Below are positions 60,651 to 64,000 of a stretch of 64,000 nucleotides of DNA, one piece after another. Source of the stretch: Archilochus colubris (taxonomy: Eukaryota; Chordata; Aves; Apodiformes; Trochilidae); assembly GCA_023079485.1 (NCBI GenBank), contig CM041092.1, positions 11,545,127 to 11,609,126 on the forward strand, read 5' to 3'. The notes beneath the pieces are model-generated. The model had not been told where the DNA came from, searched no databases, and was given only the letters and a program-made list of their open reading frames with translations. The stretch's first letter is position 1. Every line of letters begins with the position of its first letter. A program made the translations under genes and the position numbers.

Positions 60651-62046
60651 GAGCCCTGTGCCTGGGCTGCAGGTCAGAGCTCCTCCACTTCCCTTCTCCT
60701 CCAGCTGTGGGTTTGGGACTCCCAGAGGTGGTCCCCAGCCCCAAGAACTTCCTTAGAAGCAAAGCAAACACACCAGCCCTTACCCCACACAGTTCCTGTG
60801 ACTCAAGTCCATCTCTCCAAGGGGATGGGTCCCATCAGACCCACCCCAGGTCAGGAAAATGCACACACTGATTGGTCAAACACACAGTAAAAATTCAGGT
60901 AGTCCCTTAGCCCAGGATGCCTCCAGCTCCCTTTTCCAGATTCCTGCCCTGTGTGACAGTGCAGGAAGCACCCAGCTTTGCCTTCACCCCCACCCGAAGC
61001 ATAACAACTTACTTGTTAGAGAGAAGCTGAAACTGGGGGCCCAGGGTAACTCTCAGCAGCAGGGTGCAGCAGTCCTACTGTAGCTGACATCTGGGTCCAT
61101 CAACACCTCCACACACAGAAAACCATGAACCAGGTCCAGAGTCCCCCCAGAGTCCAGCAGCTGGGAGCAAAAGGAGTCAGAGCTGGAAAAATCACAGGAT
61201 GGATCTAAGGTTCCTCCAGAAAGCAAGGCTCAAGCCCGGAGTGGTGGCTCAAGGCTGAGCTGAAATGAGGCTCTGGAGTCTGTGGGAAGATGTGGGTTGC
61301 AGGTGAGGCTGGGCAGGGCCCTTAGGGCCTTCAGGTGTTTCTCCTCTACTGATAACAGAGGCTGAACAACCACCAGTGGCTTCACTTGCTGCACCTTGTG
61401 GTTGCTGTGGCCTGAGGACAGGTGTTGCTCCCAGTGCTGACGGGGAAGAGCAGTAGGGGTGGAATTCTCTTCTCATTGTGTCCTAATTCATCCCCACCTC
61501 TGCTTCTCAGGTAGCAAGCTGGGATGAGGAAGAGAAGAGGATGAAGGTTCAGGTGTTCAGACCAAAGCTCAGGGCTCCCCAGTGCCTTGGTCCTTGCTGA
61601 GCCAAGGCAAAAGGCCCCTTCCCATGCCTGTGCCCCGATTGCTCTCACCCAGTCCCAGAGGCAGGAGATGGAGACAGAGCTCCTCCTGGGAAGAGGAGCA
61701 CTGAGCCTCTTGCAGCCCCCCAGGCCATGTTTTAGTGGCAGATCAGGATCACTGCCCACTTCCAGGGCTGAGGACTGGGCACAGGTGAGATGCTTTAGCA
61801 AGCCCTAATAGGTTACACAGAATTATTTCAGTTTTCTCCCATTTGAGAGAAAAACTGATGTTTTCCAGTTGACAAAAGCAGCAGTTTTATCTGTGTCTGA
61901 GTGTGCCCTGAAAGAATTTCTGGGTTGAAATTTTTTGACTTGGTTTTATTTCATCAAAAAGTCATGGGCAGCATTTCTAAAAAGCTCAAAAGAGGTGGAA
62001 GGGCTTTTGTTTCCTGAAGGAAGAGCCCTTGGTTTCTCTCCAAGTC

Positions 62047-62070
62047 TTTTTTTTCTTTTTTTTTTTTTTT
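62047..62070 (+). repeat. T-rich tract
   Basis: Two T runs separated by a C, about 24 bases, followed by purine-rich DNA. Simple repeat. Confidence 0.8.
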
Positions 62071-62889
62071 CTGGAGAGAAAGGAAATAAAAAAGGGGATG
62101 TTAAAAAATAATGAATTCTGGGGTTTTTTTTTCCACAGGTGTGGAAAGTTTTCAAATGATTTTAAACTCTTTGGTTCTGTCTTTTGATAGCATTGGTCAA
62201 TAGGGAGTTGGTTTCCCAGCTAGCAGCTTGAAGCCCCTAAAATTTGGACTAACATTGACCAAACCCCATTTTCTACCTGGAGACCTTTAAATAATTCATC
62301 CCCTGTTCCTTGCAGATTGATTTAACTCAAATCACCTGAAAACACTAGGTTTAAAAATGTAGGCAGTCTGCTGGGTCAGAAAAGCAGGATATTTTAATGG
62401 AAGTACAGACCTCTCTAAGCCAGTGAGTAGTTTAACAATTACCTGATATAATAACATGTAAAAAGATTCTTTGGACAAAGGTGAGATCATTCATGTTAAT
62501 TAAAATGTCTGAGCAGCAACACTTCTACCTTAATCGTGGATTTAAGCCACGTTGTAAAGTGGTGCTAGAACACTCACTGCTTTCCTGTAATGAAGGAAAA
62601 AAATAGGGAAATAACAGGAGATTCTGTGGAGGGCTGGGAAAACGCTGGCAGCTCCCCATGGCCACGGAGCAGGGGGTACTGGGGGGCTACTGAGCATTAG
62701 TGGGAAAGCAAAGTGCCAGGGAGGCTGCTCCCCCAGACATCCCCCAAATCCCACCCTGAGGACCCATCAGGGTTCCCGGTGCCCCACGGCTGCAGCACTC
62801 CTGCCCCCCACCCCTCCTCTGGGAGATGCGGCCTCCAAACCGGCCCGGCCCCCAGCCCTGGGGGTATTTCAAGTGTGACACGTTTCAAG

Positions 62890-63080
62890 GTGTTTTCTGT
62901 GCAGTGTGTTGCTGTTTCCCAGCCTCTCCCTGCGGATGGTGGGTGTTAAATCCCAGTCAGCTTCAGCTGGGCAGGCTGCCCCGGGGAGGTATGAAATATT
63001 CATTGGGAAAAGTGAGCGAGAAAGCAAGCGATTGACTCCGTGGCCAGGCAATTAGGGCACTGGGGAGGGGGAGCTCAATT
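62890..63080. promoter_or_regulatory. Candidate conserved non-coding element near the right edge
   Basis: Contains GAAATATTCATTGGGAAA, AGGCAATTAGGGC and CTCAATTATTCATACC (homeodomain- or POU-like words) with a few CpGs in between, bordered by GC-rich DNA without such words. There is no coding signal or repeat similarity. Inference only. Confidence 0.25.
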
Positions 63081-64000
63081 ATTCATACCCAGCAGAGTGG
63101 CTTCAATAGCAGAGAGAGCAAAGCTTCCCAGCACCCTGATGCTGGCAGCTTGAAACCCCCTGCAGAGGGAAGAGATGGGGCTTCTTCAGCACCATCATTA
63201 TATCAGCGTCTGTCTCCCCACTGCAAGGGATGCAGTTTGGTCCCCAAACACGAGTGGGACCTGGACTGCCCACATGGAGGGACTCCGAGGGAAGGAGCCC
63301 CTGTGTTTGTCCCGTGTGATCCCCTCCATCCCTCATCTGCAAGACAGAGAAAATAACTCTGGGGGTGTGGGGTGAGTGACCAGGCAAGGAAACCTGGTCC
63401 CTTCTGACAAGCAGAGCGAACACCTCCCTCCTTGCTGGGATGTCACCAGGTGAGATGCCCAAATAACCCCCACCTGCCCCAGGTATCCCAGCAGGATGGG
63501 GGGAGATGTCCCTGTGCCCTTCCAATTTTGGGCTCTGCCCCCTAAGCTGTGCTTACACGGCCGTGCAAGTGGGGGCTACAGGAGGGATGATCCCCAGTAC
63601 CCAGCAGCACCATTCCCACCAATGCACAGCACGTGCCAAGGGGGCTTTTTTTGCACCATGGTAATTCTTCTATTCCATCAGCTACAGAAAATCGATGCAT
63701 CTTTTTGGTTAAAAGTCCTGGCTTGAAGCTTTCAGTCTCTTAAATCATCTGCCCGTGATGTAAGGGGAGGTGAAATCTCTCTTTGGTGCCAGCTGCCCTG
63801 ACACCTTTCCAGGAGAAGCTGCACTGCAGAAAGGTGGCATGAGAGCAGGAGGTGTGAGGGGGCCTGAGCCTTCACCCTCACCCTTCATCCTCCCCCTCTA
63901 GCCATCCCACTGAGCATCTTCTGCCCCAGTTCACCAGGGTGGCTCTGTCAGGGGCAGCTCCTCCATGGATAAGTGGGGGGATGGGTGCTGGCAGGACCCC

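Larger units (their letters stand above)
54019..64000. other. Downstream intergenic DNA, no gene recognised
   Basis: GC content is higher than in the introns, with purine- and pyrimidine-rich stretches, a T/G-rich patch at about 54440-54515 and a T-rich tract at about 62047-62070. The longest open frames (139-140 codons, minus strand, at 61382-61801 and 63103-63525) have Pro/Gly/Ser-rich composition, no recognisable domain and no splice-supported continuation. In mammals PARP-family genes flank HSPBAP1 on this side; I see none of their domains here. Two candidate conserved stretches are listed separately. Confidence 0.6.

Noticed and set aside
61382..61801. 139-codon minus-strand frame downstream of HSPBAP1
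   Set aside because: No recognisable domain or splice-supported continuation; GC-rich local sequence explains the length.
63103..63525. 140-codon minus-strand frame at the right edge
   Set aside because: Gly/Pro/Ser-rich with no homologue that I recognise; overlapping plus-strand frames are equally open.
1..64000. CRISPR array, insertion sequence, phage, toxin-antitoxin or biosynthetic cluster
   Set aside because: No spaced direct repeats and no prokaryotic gene organisation; all coding signal is intron-split vertebrate sequence.

Overview
This window is vertebrate nuclear DNA, almost certainly from a bird. It holds intron-split genes with canonical GT/AG junctions, one CpG island in an AT-rich, CpG-poor background, and a CR1 LINE fragment of the kind that dominates avian repeats. 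The CR1 copy carries the recognisable C-terminal part of CR1 ORF2. The two genes present are head-to-head neighbours in mammals as well: SLC49A4 (DIRC2) and HSPBAP1. I see no prokaryotic, viral, CRISPR or defence-type system.

Layout. Positions 1-17554 are the 5' part of SLC49A4 intron 1 (minus-strand gene); I recognise no further exon. The CpG island at about 17350-18800 contains SLC49A4 coding exon 1 (17555-17906, minus) and HSPBAP1 coding exon 1 (18466-18502, plus). The 559 bases between the two ATGs are a putative bidirectional promoter. From 18503 to 53987 the window is HSPBAP1. Eight coding exons join in frame to give a complete 489-codon JmjC-domain protein with an intact HxD...H iron triad. 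A poly(A) signal follows 25 bases after the stop. Positions 54019-64000 are GC-richer DNA in which I recognise no gene.

Function. SLC49A4 is a lysosomal-membrane major-facilitator transporter. HSPBAP1 is a JmjC/2-oxoglutarate-oxygenase-fold protein named for binding the small heat-shock protein HSPB1. They share a promoter region, not a known pathway.

Non-genic content is modest. It includes a CR1 fragment with a frameshift in intron 6, a perfect 2 x 76 bp tandem duplication in intron 4, several eroded tRNA-derived (MIR-like) SINE relics, poly(A)/poly(T) tracts, an imperfect hairpin, a possible retrocopy tail in intron 6, and several stretches that read like conserved non-coding elements but need alignment. 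The most solid results are the base-level HSPBAP1 gene model and the SLC49A4 first exon with its lysosomal dileucine signal.
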